A stretch of 46,396 nucleotides of DNA from Gammaproteobacteria bacterium 13_2_20CM_66_19 (GTDB taxonomy: Bacteria; Pseudomonadota; Gammaproteobacteria; Steroidobacterales; Steroidobacteraceae). Each line of letters begins with the position of its first letter. Positions within the stretch are counted from its first letter, which is position 1. The stretch lies in assembly GCA_001914695.1 (NCBI GenBank), contig MNCZ01000092.1, positions 1 through 46,396 on the forward strand, given 5' to 3'. Both the position numbers and the translations under genes were made by a program. Below the pieces are notes generated by a model. That model was not told the origin of the DNA. It worked only from the letters and a program-made list of their open reading frames with translations, and searched no databases. Positions 17,926 to 26,029 of this stretch are shown here, piece by piece.

Positions 17926-18838
17926 CTAAGGTCCGGGCGTCCCCGACGCGGCGCTGGCGGCGGGCCGATCGGCGCGGAAGCGCCACGCGACGTAGAGCCA
18001 GAGCAGCGCAATCGTCGGGTACATGAGAAAGCTCGCCTCGGTGCCGAGGGCGCCACCGGTCAACCACGCAGGCCCGTTGAAAGTCGCCTCGAGCAGCCGC
18101 CCCTGCGGCAGCCGCGCGCCGTTCGGCGTGCCGATGACGAACAGCTGCATGTAGTCGAAGGAGATGTGGAAGCCGACCGCAAACCACAGCGTGCCGGTCC
18201 GCAGCACCGAGTAGCACATGAGCAGGCTGAGCGACACGAGCGTGATGACGTCCCAGACGTTCTCGCCGGTCTTGAAGAAGTAGTGGTCGGCCGCGAACAG
18301 CAGCGCGATGACGATCGACGCCGGCCAGAAGCCGACGCTCCCCCACAGCGACTGCAGCAGGTAGGAGCGGAACCAGAGCTCTTCGGCCACACCGACGGCG
18401 ACGTTGGCGCCGAGCCAGGCGAGCGCTGCGACCGCGAGGGTGCTTCCCGTGGTCGCGAAGCCGCGAATCTGCATGCCGCCGAGGAGCCACATGCCCGCCG
18501 CCACGGCGCCGGCCATGACGACGCCGGCGAGCGCGCCCTCGGCGGTGCGTGCGCCGAGCGCCTGCGCGACAGGCAGGCCGTAGCTGTCCACACGCCGGTG
18601 CTCGTAGAGCGCGAAGATCGCGGTGCAGACAAGCGCCACGATGAAATTCTCGAGCTCGTTCAGCGCCACGGCGGCCGCGGTGAGCTCGCCCGGCCACCGC
18701 AGGCGGCTCGCGGCGAGGCTGAACGCCGGGTCGAGCAGAAACGGCACGCCAGTTGGCGAGCACGAGGAAGATCACGGCCCGCCACAGCATGCGCAGTTTT
18801 CGATCCGGACCGAGCACGAGCCGCGAGACGAATGCCAT
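17926..18838 (-). pseudogene. CPBP intramembrane metalloprotease, frameshifted near 18750
   Basis: Two adjacent frames together make one CPBP (CAAX/Abi) protease. The N-terminal piece begins at ATG 18838 behind GGAG and reads MAFVSRLVLGPDRKLRMLWR, a normal start for this family, then a membrane segment. The remainder, from about 18747 to the stop at 17926, continues in the +1 frame with PFLLDPAFSLAASRL. It carries the catalytic motifs AVGVAEELWFRSYLL (Glu-Glu-x3-Arg), LLFAADHYFF and GFHISFDYMQ. Total length is 3n+1. Either the gene is inactivated by one extra base or the assembly has an error here. An internal GTG at 18747 would give 273 residues lacking the first helix. Substrate unknown. 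Confidence 0.72.
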
Positions 18839-18893
18839 GACCGCTCCCCTCTACGCCATCGGTTTGGCCCGGCTGCCTGCGGCCGCCGGCCCG

Positions 18894-19451
18894 TCAACCG
18901 CGGCGTGAGCGCAGGAAGCTCACGTAGCCGGCGAGGAAGTTCTTCAGCTGCTCCTCGACCGTCGCGTCCTTGATGGCCCCGGTCTCATCGAACACGTTCG
19001 CGGCCCGCGACACGAGCAGCCGCGCGCCGAACCAGGGCTGCGTGCCGAGCGTGCGCAGCACCGGGAGCCAGGCGGTCTGGCTCAGGATGGTGCCGAATCC
19101 GCCGGCCGAGGCGCCCATCGTCGCGAAGGGTTTGCCGCCGAACACCCGCTTGATGTCGGATGAGGGCCGCGACAGCCAGTCGATGGCGTTCTTGAGCACG
19201 CCGGGGAGGCTGTTGTTGTATTCCGGGGTCGCGAGCAGCACCCCGTCGGCGGCGACGATCGCTTCCTTCAGCTGGCTGACCGCCGCCGGAATGCCCTGCG
19301 CCTCGACGTCAGCGTCGTAGAGCGGGATGCCGCGGATGGTCGCGATCTCCAGCGTCGCATCCTCGGGCATGAGGCGCTGGGCGGCGCGCAGGAGCGCGCT
19401 GTTGTACGACCCGCGGCGCAGGCTCCCCGAGATTCCCAACACCTTGGTCAT
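18894..19451 (-). CDS. NADPH-dependent FMN reductase (ChrR/YieF-like)
   Basis: A protein of 185 residues, normal for the family. The flavin phosphate loop GSLRRGSYNSAL, the TPEYNNSLPGVLKNAIDWLSRP motif and GASAGGFGT identify a flavodoxin-like quinone/chromate-type reductase. These soluble enzymes reduce quinones and other oxidants by two electrons. It is 84 bases downstream of argH on the same strand and may be read through from the arginine operon, but nothing links its function to it. Confidence 0.9.
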   Translation of the reverse strand: MTKVLGISGSLRRGSYNSALLRAAQRLMPEDATLEIATIRGIPLYDADVEAQGIPAAVSQLKEAIVAADGVLLATPEYNNSLPGVLKNAIDWLSRPSSDIKRVFGGKPFATMGASAGGFGTILSQTAWLPVLRTLGTQPWFGARLLVSRAANVFDETGAIKDATVEEQLKNFLAGYVSFLRSRRG

Positions 19452-19535
19452 TGGATCTGTCTACGGTAACTCTGGCGCCAGCATAATCCGCATTGTCAGC
19501 AGTTGCTCGGTACGGCCAGGCGCCTCCCCGGCAAC

Positions 19536-20726
19536 CTAGACCTTGCCCTTGAGCTTCCTCGCCACGCGCTGATAAGCCTCGCGGAACGGAATGCCCTCGG
19601 TCACGACCAGCCGGTTGGCCTCCTCGGCGGCATGAACGGCCGGATCGAGCCTTACGGACTCGGGCCGGAACTCGAGCGCACCGATCGCCGGCGGCGCCAC
19701 GGCGAGGGTCTCGAGGGCGAGATCGATGGCGCGGAACAGCGGGAACTTGATGAGCTGCAGATCGCGGTGATAGCCCGAGGGGAGCTTGGCGGCGACGCCG
19801 AGTGCCTCGGTGAGACACGCCTGCGCGGTGGCGGTGCGGCCGCGCATCAGCTCGAAGACATCCAGGTTGCGCTTCTGCGGCATGATCGAGGAACCGGTCG
19901 TGAACTCCTCCGCCAGCGCCAGGAAGCCGAACTCCCGAGTCGAGAAGAGCAACACGTCGGCGGCGAACCGCGAGAGATCCTGCATGAGGAGCGCGATCTC
20001 GAAGATCAGCTGCGCCTCGCCCTTGCCGCGCGAGAGCTGTACCGCGGTGACCGGTTCCTGCACCGCGGCGAACCCGAGCGCGGTGCGCGTCGCCTCCCGG
20101 TCGACGGGCAGCCCCGGGGTCCCGTAGCCGGCCGCGGAGCCGAGCGGATTCTTGTCGAGCCGGCGGCGCGCCTGGGTGAGCGCGGCTGCATCGTCGCGAA
20201 GCTCCGCCGCAAAGCCCCCGGCCCAGAGCGGCACCGAGCTCGGCATGGCCTGCTGCAGGTGCGTGTAGCCGGGAATCACGGTACGCCGCTCGCGCGCGGC
20301 GAGCTCATCGAGCGCGGCGGCGACCGCGAGTACGCCGGTGGAGAGCGCATCCAGCGTCTCGAGCAGATACAGCCGCAGCGCCGCGAGCACCTGGTCGTTG
20401 CGCGAGCGCCCGAGGTGAATGCGCCCGCCCGCCGGTCCGATGCGCTCGGTGAGGCGCCGCTCGAGCGCCGTCTGGCCGTCCTCGTCGGCGAGCTCGATGC
20501 GCCACTCCCCGCGCGCGTGGCTCTCGGCGAGCCCCAAGAGGCCGGCGCGGATGGCCTCGAGATCCGGGACGGCGAGCAGCCCCTGCCTGGCGAGCATCTC
20601 GGCGTGAGCGATCGAGGCGCGCACGTCGTAGGCAACGAGCCGCTCGTCGAGCGCGTGGTCCTCGCCGGCGGTGTAGTGCAGCACCCGTTCATCGAGCGGC
20701 GCGCCCTTGTCCCACAGCCGCTTCAT
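19536..20726 (-). CDS. argH: Argininosuccinate lyase
   Basis: A protein of 396 residues, last gene of the arginine operon. It splits argininosuccinate into arginine and fumarate. The fumarase/lyase signature GSSIMPQKRNLD is intact, as are LGRSRNDQV and GYTHLQQAMPSSVPLW. It is shorter than most ArgH proteins (about 430-460): the C-terminus stops soon after PFREAYQRVARKL, where relatives continue with further helices. All visible active-site motifs precede the missing tail. The start overlaps the argB stop by 4 bases. Confidence 0.93.
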   Translation of the reverse strand: MKRLWDKGAPLDERVLHYTAGEDHALDERLVAYDVRASIAHAEMLARQGLLAVPDLEAIRAGLLGLAESHARGEWRIELADEDGQTALERRLTERIGPAGGRIHLGRSRNDQVLAALRLYLLETLDALSTGVLAVAAALDELAARERRTVIPGYTHLQQAMPSSVPLWAGGFAAELRDDAAALTQARRRLDKNPLGSAAGYGTPGLPVDREATRTALGFAAVQEPVTAVQLSRGKGEAQLIFEIALLMQDLSRFAADVLLFSTREFGFLALAEEFTTGSSIMPQKRNLDVFELMRGRTATAQACLTEALGVAAKLPSGYHRDLQLIKFPLFRAIDLALETLAVAPPAIGALEFRPESVRLDPAVHAAEEANRLVVTEGIPFREAYQRVARKLKGKV

Positions 20727-21658
20727 GGGGCGCTCAGCTGCTCGGCCGGGGTGAGCGCATTGACGTCGGCAACGACCAGGGTGCCGGTGCCCTCGTTGGT
20801 GAACACCTCGCCGAGAATCCCCTCCGGCGAGCGGTACGACACGACGTGCACCCGGCGCACGCCGCCGCGGATCGCGTTCTCGATGGCGAGCGCCTTGGGC
20901 AGCATGCCGTCGGCGATGCGGCCTTCATCGCGCAGGCGCTTGAGTCCCGCGAGATCCGTGTAAGAGACCAGCGAGCGCGGATCATCGACGCTCGCGAGGA
21001 TGCCGGGCGCACCGGTGCACAGGATCAGCTTCTCCGCCTGGAGCGAGGCGCCGATGGCGGCGGCCACGGTGTCGGCGTTGATGTTGAGGAGCGTTCCCGA
21101 TTCGTCCGCGGACAGCGGGCTCACCACCGGCATCAGGCCGTTGTCGAGGAGCTTGCGGAGCACCGTGCCGTCCACCGCGTCGATGTCGCCGACGAAACCG
21201 AAGTCGATGAGCTCGCCGCCGGCGCTGCCTCTCACCGGCGGCCGGCGGTGCGCGCGCACCAGGCCGGCATCCACCCCGCTGACGCCGACCGCCTCGATGT
21301 TCAGAGCCCGGCAGATGCCGAGCACGCGGGTGTTGATGAGGCCGTTGAGCACCATCGCGATGAGCTCGATCGACTTCTCGTCGGTGATGCGCCGGCCGTC
21401 CACCATGCGCGCAGGCACCCCGAGCGCGGCGCCGAGCTCGGTGAGCTGCGGTCCGCCGCCGTGCACCAGCACGACCCGCACGCCGAAGTGGTGCAGGAGC
21501 GCGATCTGCTCGATGAGGAGGCGCGTCGCCTGCGCCTCGCCGAACACCCCGCCGCCCGCCTTCACGACGAAGGTCTTGCCCTTGTACATGCGGATGTAGG
21601 GAGCCGCGCTCTTGAGCGCGTGGATGGCGAGCGCCTGATCGCTTCTGTGCATGATCAT
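20723..21658 (-). CDS. argB: N-acetylglutamate kinase (amino acid kinase fold)
   Basis: A protein of 311 residues with the amino acid kinase fold. It begins with a helical N-terminal extension, then FVVKAGGGVFG and VVLVHGGGPQLTEL (phosphate and substrate loops). ADGMLPKALAIENAIRGG marks the C-terminal nucleotide site. It phosphorylates the gamma-carboxyl of N-acylglutamate, step two of arginine synthesis. In Xanthomonas this kinase is fused to an N-terminal/C-terminal acetyltransferase partner; here there is only the kinase, so the first step must come from another protein. ATG 21658 or 21652. It begins 17 bases after argF' and overlaps argH by 4 bases. Confidence 0.93.
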   Translation of the reverse strand: MIMHRSDQALAIHALKSAAPYIRMYKGKTFVVKAGGGVFGEAQATRLLIEQIALLHHFGVRVVLVHGGGPQLTELGAALGVPARMVDGRRITDEKSIELIAMVLNGLINTRVLGICRALNIEAVGVSGVDAGLVRAHRRPPVRGSAGGELIDFGFVGDIDAVDGTVLRKLLDNGLMPVVSPLSADESGTLLNINADTVAAAIGASLQAEKLILCTGAPGILASVDDPRSLVSYTDLAGLKRLRDEGRIADGMLPKALAIENAIRGGVRRVHVVSYRSPEGILGEVFTNEGTGTLVVADVNALTPAEQLSAP

Positions 21659-21675
21659 GTCGGGTTTCCCGAAGT

Positions 21676-22674
21676 TCAGGACCTCAGCATCTGGTGGAGC
21701 ACCGCCATCTGCACCGGCAGGCGGTTCGCGGCCTCGCGCTGCACCACGCTGCGCGCGGAGTCGAGCGCCTCGTCGGCGATCGCGCTATTGCGCCGCACCG
21801 GCAGGCAGTGCATGAGGCGGCACTCGGGCGCGGCCCTCGTGAACCAGTCGTTGCGCACGCACCAGCCCCGGAGCGCGCTGCGCAGCCGCGCATCCGCTTC
21901 CGCATCGCCGTAGCGCTCGGTCGCGGCCCACTCCTTTACATACAGAACGTCCGCGCCATCGAGGGCCTCCTCGCGCTCGGCGCTCTCGCGCACCGAGCCC
22001 CCGGAGCGGGCTGCGGCTTGCCGCGCCCGCTCCATGACGACCGGCGGCAGCGCGAAGCCTTCCGGCCGCAGCACGATGACCTCCATGCCGCGCAGCGCCG
22101 CCATGTGCAGCGCCGCCGCGGGCACCGCCAGCGGGAGCGGGCGTGGATGCCAGGCCCATGAGAGCACGAAGCGCCCGGCGCGCGGCACCGCGAGATCGTC
22201 GAGCGTCTTCCAGTCGGCGAGCGCCTGGCACGGATGATTGAGGGCGGACTCGAGGTTGATGAGGGGCTTCTCCGTGAGGCTCGCCATGGCGTTGAAGGTA
22301 GTCTCGGCGAGATCACTCGCCAGATCCTTGCCCTCGGCGAAGGCGCGGATGCCGAGCGCGTCGCAATAGGAGGCGAGCGCAGGGATGCCCTCGCGCACGT
22401 GCTCCGCGGCGGCGCCGTCCATCACCACGCCCGGGCGGGTCTCGAGCTGCCAGCTGCCGCGGCCGGGGTTGATGACGAAAGAGTTGCCGCCGAGGCGCGC
22501 CATGGCCGCCTGGAAGGAGGCCAGCGTGCGCAGCGAGGGGTTGAGGAACAGCAGCGCGAGGATCCGGCCGGCGAGCGCGCGCGGCTCGGGCTGCTTCTCC
22601 AGGCGCCGCGCGAGCTCGAGGAGCGAGAGCACCTCCTCGCGCTCGAAGTCCGCGAGATCGACGAAGCGCTTCAT
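21676..22674 (-). CDS. argF': N-acyl-ornithine carbamoyltransferase (ArgF' group)
   Basis: A protein of 332 residues. It transfers carbamoyl from carbamoyl phosphate to an N-acylated ornithine, giving N-acyl-citrulline. The carbamoyl-phosphate loop FLNPSLRTLASF, the ESALNHPCQALADW segment, SWAWHPRPLPLAVP and the MHCLPVRRN motif place it with the acetyl/succinyl-ornithine enzymes, not with ordinary OTCase (STRTR, FMHCLP). The residue that decides between acetyl (Glu) and succinyl (Pro) in the studied enzymes falls in MDGAAAEH and is Ala90 here. The start overlaps the argD stop by 4 bases. The family is firm; the acyl group is open. Confidence 0.92.
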   Translation of the reverse strand: MKRFVDLADFEREEVLSLLELARRLEKQPEPRALAGRILALLFLNPSLRTLASFQAAMARLGGNSFVINPGRGSWQLETRPGVVMDGAAAEHVREGIPALASYCDALGIRAFAEGKDLASDLAETTFNAMASLTEKPLINLESALNHPCQALADWKTLDDLAVPRAGRFVLSWAWHPRPLPLAVPAAALHMAALRGMEVIVLRPEGFALPPVVMERARQAAARSGGSVRESAEREEALDGADVLYVKEWAATERYGDAEADARLRSALRGWCVRNDWFTRAAPECRLMHCLPVRRNSAIADEALDSARSVVQREAANRLPVQMAVLHQMLRS

Positions 22675-23882
22675 GGGGGCAGATCGCGCAGCGCATCGCG
22701 CAGCATGTCGACGTGCTGCTCCTCGAGAATGAACGCGGGCAGCAGGCGCAGGATGTGCGGGTCGTTGGCCGTGCCGGTGAGGATGCAGCACTCGAGGAGC
22801 TCCGCCTGGATTTCTCTCGCGGGGCGGGTGGTGCGCAGCCCCACCAGGAGCCCTGCGCCCTGGTGGGCAACGACCGGGCCCGCGATGCAGGTCTGGCGGA
22901 TATACGCGCCGATCCGCCGCACACGCTCGAGGAGGCGCTCGGTCTTGATGGCCGCGATCACCGCCGCGATCGCCGCGCAGGCGAGCGGTCCTCCGCCGAA
23001 GGTGGTGCCGAGGAATTCGGGCTTGAGCGAGGCGGCCACCAGCGGAGAAAAGAGCAGCGCCGCGCACGGGAAGCCGTTGCCGAGCGCCTTGGCGGTCGTG
23101 AGCATGTCGGGACGCACACCGTAGAGGTTGGCGGCGAAGGGCTCGCCGGTGCGGCCGACGCCGCACTGCACCTCGTCGAATATCAGCAATGCCCCGACCT
23201 CATCGCAACGCGCCCGGAGCGAGGCGAGGAAGGACGCGCCGAGCTCCACCGCGCCGGCGAGCCCCTGCACGGGCTCGACGATCACGGCGGCCGTATCGCG
23301 CGTGACCTGCGCGTCGATGGCGGCGCGGTCGCCGCGCGGGATGAAGCTCACGTCGAAGGGCGTGCGCGGGAAGCCGTACCACTTTTCCCGTGCGCCCCAG
23401 GTCACCGCGCCGGCGGCGGCGGTGCGGCCGTGGAAGCCGCCCTCGATGGCCGCGACGTGCGCTCGCCCCGTCATGCGCAGCGCCACCTTGAGCGCGTTCT
23501 CGTTGGCCTCGGCGCCGCTGTTGACGAGGAATGCGCTCGCGAACGGCAGTCGCGAGAAGCGCACCAGGCGCCGTGCGGCTTGCGCCCGGATTCGCATCGC
23601 GACCGCGTTGCTCTGGAACTGACAGGCCTCGGCCTGCCGTGCGAGTGCCGCGGTCCAGGCCGGGTGCCCGTAGCCGAGGCCCGCGACCGCGTGTCCGCCG
23701 TAGAGATCGAGCACGCGCTCGCCGCGGCTGCTCGTGAGCCACACGCCCTGCGCGGAGGCGACTTCAATCGGGTACTGCGCGAACACCGGTGCGAGAAAGT
23801 CGTGCTGGCGGATGGCCGCCTGGATCTCCGACTCGGAGGTCGCCGCGACCCGCTTTCTCTTCTGTGCCGGTGCCTTGGGCAT
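22671..23882 (-). CDS. argD: Acyl-ornithine aminotransferase
   Basis: A protein of 403 residues, class III PLP aminotransferase. It has NSGAEANENALKVALR, the IVEPVQGLAGAV segment, LIFDEVQCGVGRTG, and the PLP lysine in TTAKALGNGFP. It converts N-acyl-glutamate semialdehyde to N-acyl-ornithine using glutamate. A 20-residue lysine- and arginine-rich N-terminal stretch (MPKAPAQKRKRVAATSES) precedes the usual start and may be disordered. It lies 10 bases after argC and overlaps argF' by 4. Confidence 0.94.
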   Translation of the reverse strand: MPKAPAQKRKRVAATSESEIQAAIRQHDFLAPVFAQYPIEVASAQGVWLTSSRGERVLDLYGGHAVAGLGYGHPAWTAALARQAEACQFQSNAVAMRIRAQAARRLVRFSRLPFASAFLVNSGAEANENALKVALRMTGRAHVAAIEGGFHGRTAAAGAVTWGAREKWYGFPRTPFDVSFIPRGDRAAIDAQVTRDTAAVIVEPVQGLAGAVELGASFLASLRARCDEVGALLIFDEVQCGVGRTGEPFAANLYGVRPDMLTTAKALGNGFPCAALLFSPLVAASLKPEFLGTTFGGGPLACAAIAAVIAAIKTERLLERVRRIGAYIRQTCIAGPVVAHQGAGLLVGLRTTRPAREIQAELLECCILTGTANDPHILRLLPAFILEEQHVDMLRDALRDLPP

Positions 23883-23892
23883 GCGCGCGCGC

Positions 23893-24954
23893 TCAGGTCC
23901 AGCCGGGCGCTGCGCTCGTGAGCCCGGTGGTCTCGGGCAGGCCGAACAGGCGGTTCATCCACTGCAGCGCGCCGCCGGCCGCGCCCTTCGTCAGGTTGTC
24001 GATCGCACACAGCACCGCCGCGGTGCGGCCCGCGACGACGCCGGAGAGGTGCGCGTAGTTGCTCGCCACCACGTCCTTTACGCGCGGCGGCTGCTCGCTG
24101 ACGCGCACGAACGGCGAGCGTGCATAAAACGCGCTGAGCGCCGCGAGCAGCTCTCCCGTGTCGAGGGGACGGGCGAGCTCGGCCTGCACGGTGACATGAA
24201 TGCCGCGCGCGAAGGGTCCGGAATGCGGGACGAAGGCGACGTGCGCCTCCACGCCGCTCACCGCGTGCGCGCACGCCGTCACTTCCGGCGCGTGGCGGTG
24301 CTCGAGCGCGAGGTAGCTGTAGAGATCGGCATGGCGCAGCGGATGATGCGTCGCCTCGACGGGCCGGCGGCCCGAGCCGGTGCTGCCGGTGACCCCGCTC
24401 ACGAAGAGCGTCGGCGTGACGAGGCCCCGGGCGAGGAGCGGCACGCAGGCGAGCAGGATCGCGGTGGCGAAGCAGCCCGGGTGGCCCACGTGCGGCGTGG
24501 TGAGCTCGCTCAAATGCTCGGGCACTGCGCAGGTGAATTCGGCAAGCCGCGCCGGAGCGGCGTGCGGGTGCTGATACACCGCCGCATAGGCCGCGGGCGT
24601 CGCGTAGCGGAAGTCCGCGGAAACATCGACGACCCGGGGCCGGCGACCGGAGCGCGCCGCGCCCGAGAGCAGGGTGTCGACGAGGGCCGCGGACACTCCG
24701 TGCGGGGCGGCCGAGAACACCGCGGACTCGCCCGCCCCGGCGAGCCGCTCCAGGGCCTCCCGCTGCGAGCTGAAGCGCAGATCGGGGTAGGCGCCGGCCA
24801 GGTGCGGGAAGGCGCCCGCCACGGGCTCCCCCGGCGCACTCTCCGACATCACGGCCGCGAGCTCGAAGCGCGGGTGCGCGGCGATGAGGCGCAGGAGCTC
24901 CCCGGCTACGTAGCCGCTGCCGCCGAGCACCACCGCCGGAATCCCGCCGCTCAC
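23893..24954 (-). CDS. argC: N-acetyl-gamma-glutamyl-phosphate reductase
   Basis: A protein of 353 residues beginning at GTG 24954, which overlaps the stop of orfX as GTGA. The NADP loop reads VVLGGSGYVAGELLRL, and the catalytic Cys is in HVGHPGCFATAILL. The GVTGSTGSGRRP loop and the PHSGPFARGI segment with its conserved His support the call. It reduces N-acylglutamyl phosphate to the semialdehyde. No internal break is visible. Confidence 0.95.
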   Translation of the reverse strand: MSGGIPAVVLGGSGYVAGELLRLIAAHPRFELAAVMSESAPGEPVAGAFPHLAGAYPDLRFSSQREALERLAGAGESAVFSAAPHGVSAALVDTLLSGAARSGRRPRVVDVSADFRYATPAAYAAVYQHPHAAPARLAEFTCAVPEHLSELTTPHVGHPGCFATAILLACVPLLARGLVTPTLFVSGVTGSTGSGRRPVEATHHPLRHADLYSYLALEHRHAPEVTACAHAVSGVEAHVAFVPHSGPFARGIHVTVQAELARPLDTGELLAALSAFYARSPFVRVSEQPPRVKDVVASNYAHLSGVVAGRTAAVLCAIDNLTKGAAGGALQWMNRLFGLPETTGLTSAAPGWT

Positions 24955-26027
24955 TGTGCCGCCGCCGCGGGAAGCCCGAGCGCCTCGATCACGCGGTCGC
25001 CGAGGGCGGCGCCGTTGCTGATGGCGTTGCAGGCCGGCACTCCCATCTGGGTGGTGATGATCTCGACACCCACCTGGTTGTCGGTCGCGGGACCGGTGAC
25101 CAGGCACGGCTCGATGTGAAAGCGCTCGCGCAGCAGCTTTACTCCTCCCCAGGCCGCGACCGGATCGTTCGCCGACAGGATGACCGCGCTCAATGCCGTG
25201 CGGATATCCGGACACTCGAGGATCGCGTCGACCCCGTAGGTGCCGAGGATCCCGTCGCCGAGCTCGAACACCAGCACGTCGGGCTTGCCGGCGGCGAGCT
25301 CGCTCAGCATGGTGCGGGTGAGCGCCGGCCCGTTGACGCGCGTGGTGGTGACGATGCCGAGATCGGTGAAGATCGCGCAGCGGCGCGCCCCCGCGTCCTC
25401 CATGGCGAGGATATCGCGGCGGAGCGAGACCCCGGTGGCCTTGAAGGCGTCTACGGTGAGGCCGCGGTGGCGCATGCGGGCGATGAGGGCGCAGGCGGCC
25501 GCGGTCTTGCCGGCCTCCATGCAGGTGCCGGCGAGCGCCACCACCGGCACGCCGCGCGTGTCGAGCGCTACGGCTAAGTCGAGCCGCTGGTGTCCCGCGC
25601 GCGCCGGCACCCCGATGCGCTCGCCGAGGTAGGGGAAGTTGAGCGCCACGCCCAGCACACGGCAGTCGAACGGCTTGCCCTTCTCCGGGTTGATGGAGTC
25701 GCACACCCCGAGCACGCCGCCGATGTTGAGCATCTGCAGCACGTCGCCGGGGCTCACGGTCGCGGGCACGTGGCCCGAGTAGCCGAAGAGCGCCTGGCGA
25801 TGCCCGAGCGCGCCCGCGACCACGTCGCCCTTACCGACCTTCGCCATGCGGCCGCTGGTGAGCTCGAGCGTGTTGTAGGTGGACTTGTTGGTGAGCACCT
25901 CGACCACGATGACCACGCCTTCCTCGGCGGGGATGTCCTCGCAGATGCGCACCTCGTGCGAGAGCCCGCAGGCCTGGGTCACGGAGGCGAGCTTGTCGAC
26001 GAGGACGCTGCGCATGCCGTTGACCAT
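24951..26027 (-). CDS. P-loop protein of unknown function inside the arginine operon (orfX, DUF1611/BioD-like)
   Basis: A protein of 358 residues. ATG 26027 follows GGAG at a 9-base spacing, 2 bases after argG; an in-frame ATG at 26015 is the alternative. The N-terminal about 150 residues form an alpha/beta domain (GDVVAGALGHRQALFGYSGHV, MLNIGGVLGVCDS). The second half opens with a P-loop, AGTCMEAGKTAAA (Gly167-Thr175), followed by VDAFKATGVSL and VFELGDGILG. This resembles the order seen in BioD and in DUF1611 proteins such as the D-glutamate N-acetyltransferase DgcN. Placed between argG and argC and coupled to argC by a 4-base overlap, it is very likely part of arginine synthesis. I suggest, without proof, an acylglutamate-forming or ATP-dependent step. 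Confidence 0.75.
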   Translation of the reverse strand: MVNGMRSVLVDKLASVTQACGLSHEVRICEDIPAEEGVVIVVEVLTNKSTYNTLELTSGRMAKVGKGDVVAGALGHRQALFGYSGHVPATVSPGDVLQMLNIGGVLGVCDSINPEKGKPFDCRVLGVALNFPYLGERIGVPARAGHQRLDLAVALDTRGVPVVALAGTCMEAGKTAAACALIARMRHRGLTVDAFKATGVSLRRDILAMEDAGARRCAIFTDLGIVTTTRVNGPALTRTMLSELAAGKPDVLVFELGDGILGTYGVDAILECPDIRTALSAVILSANDPVAAWGGVKLLRERFHIEPCLVTGPATDNQVGVEIITTQMGVPACNAISNGAALGDRVIEALGLPAAAAQ

Positions 26028-26029
26028 CG

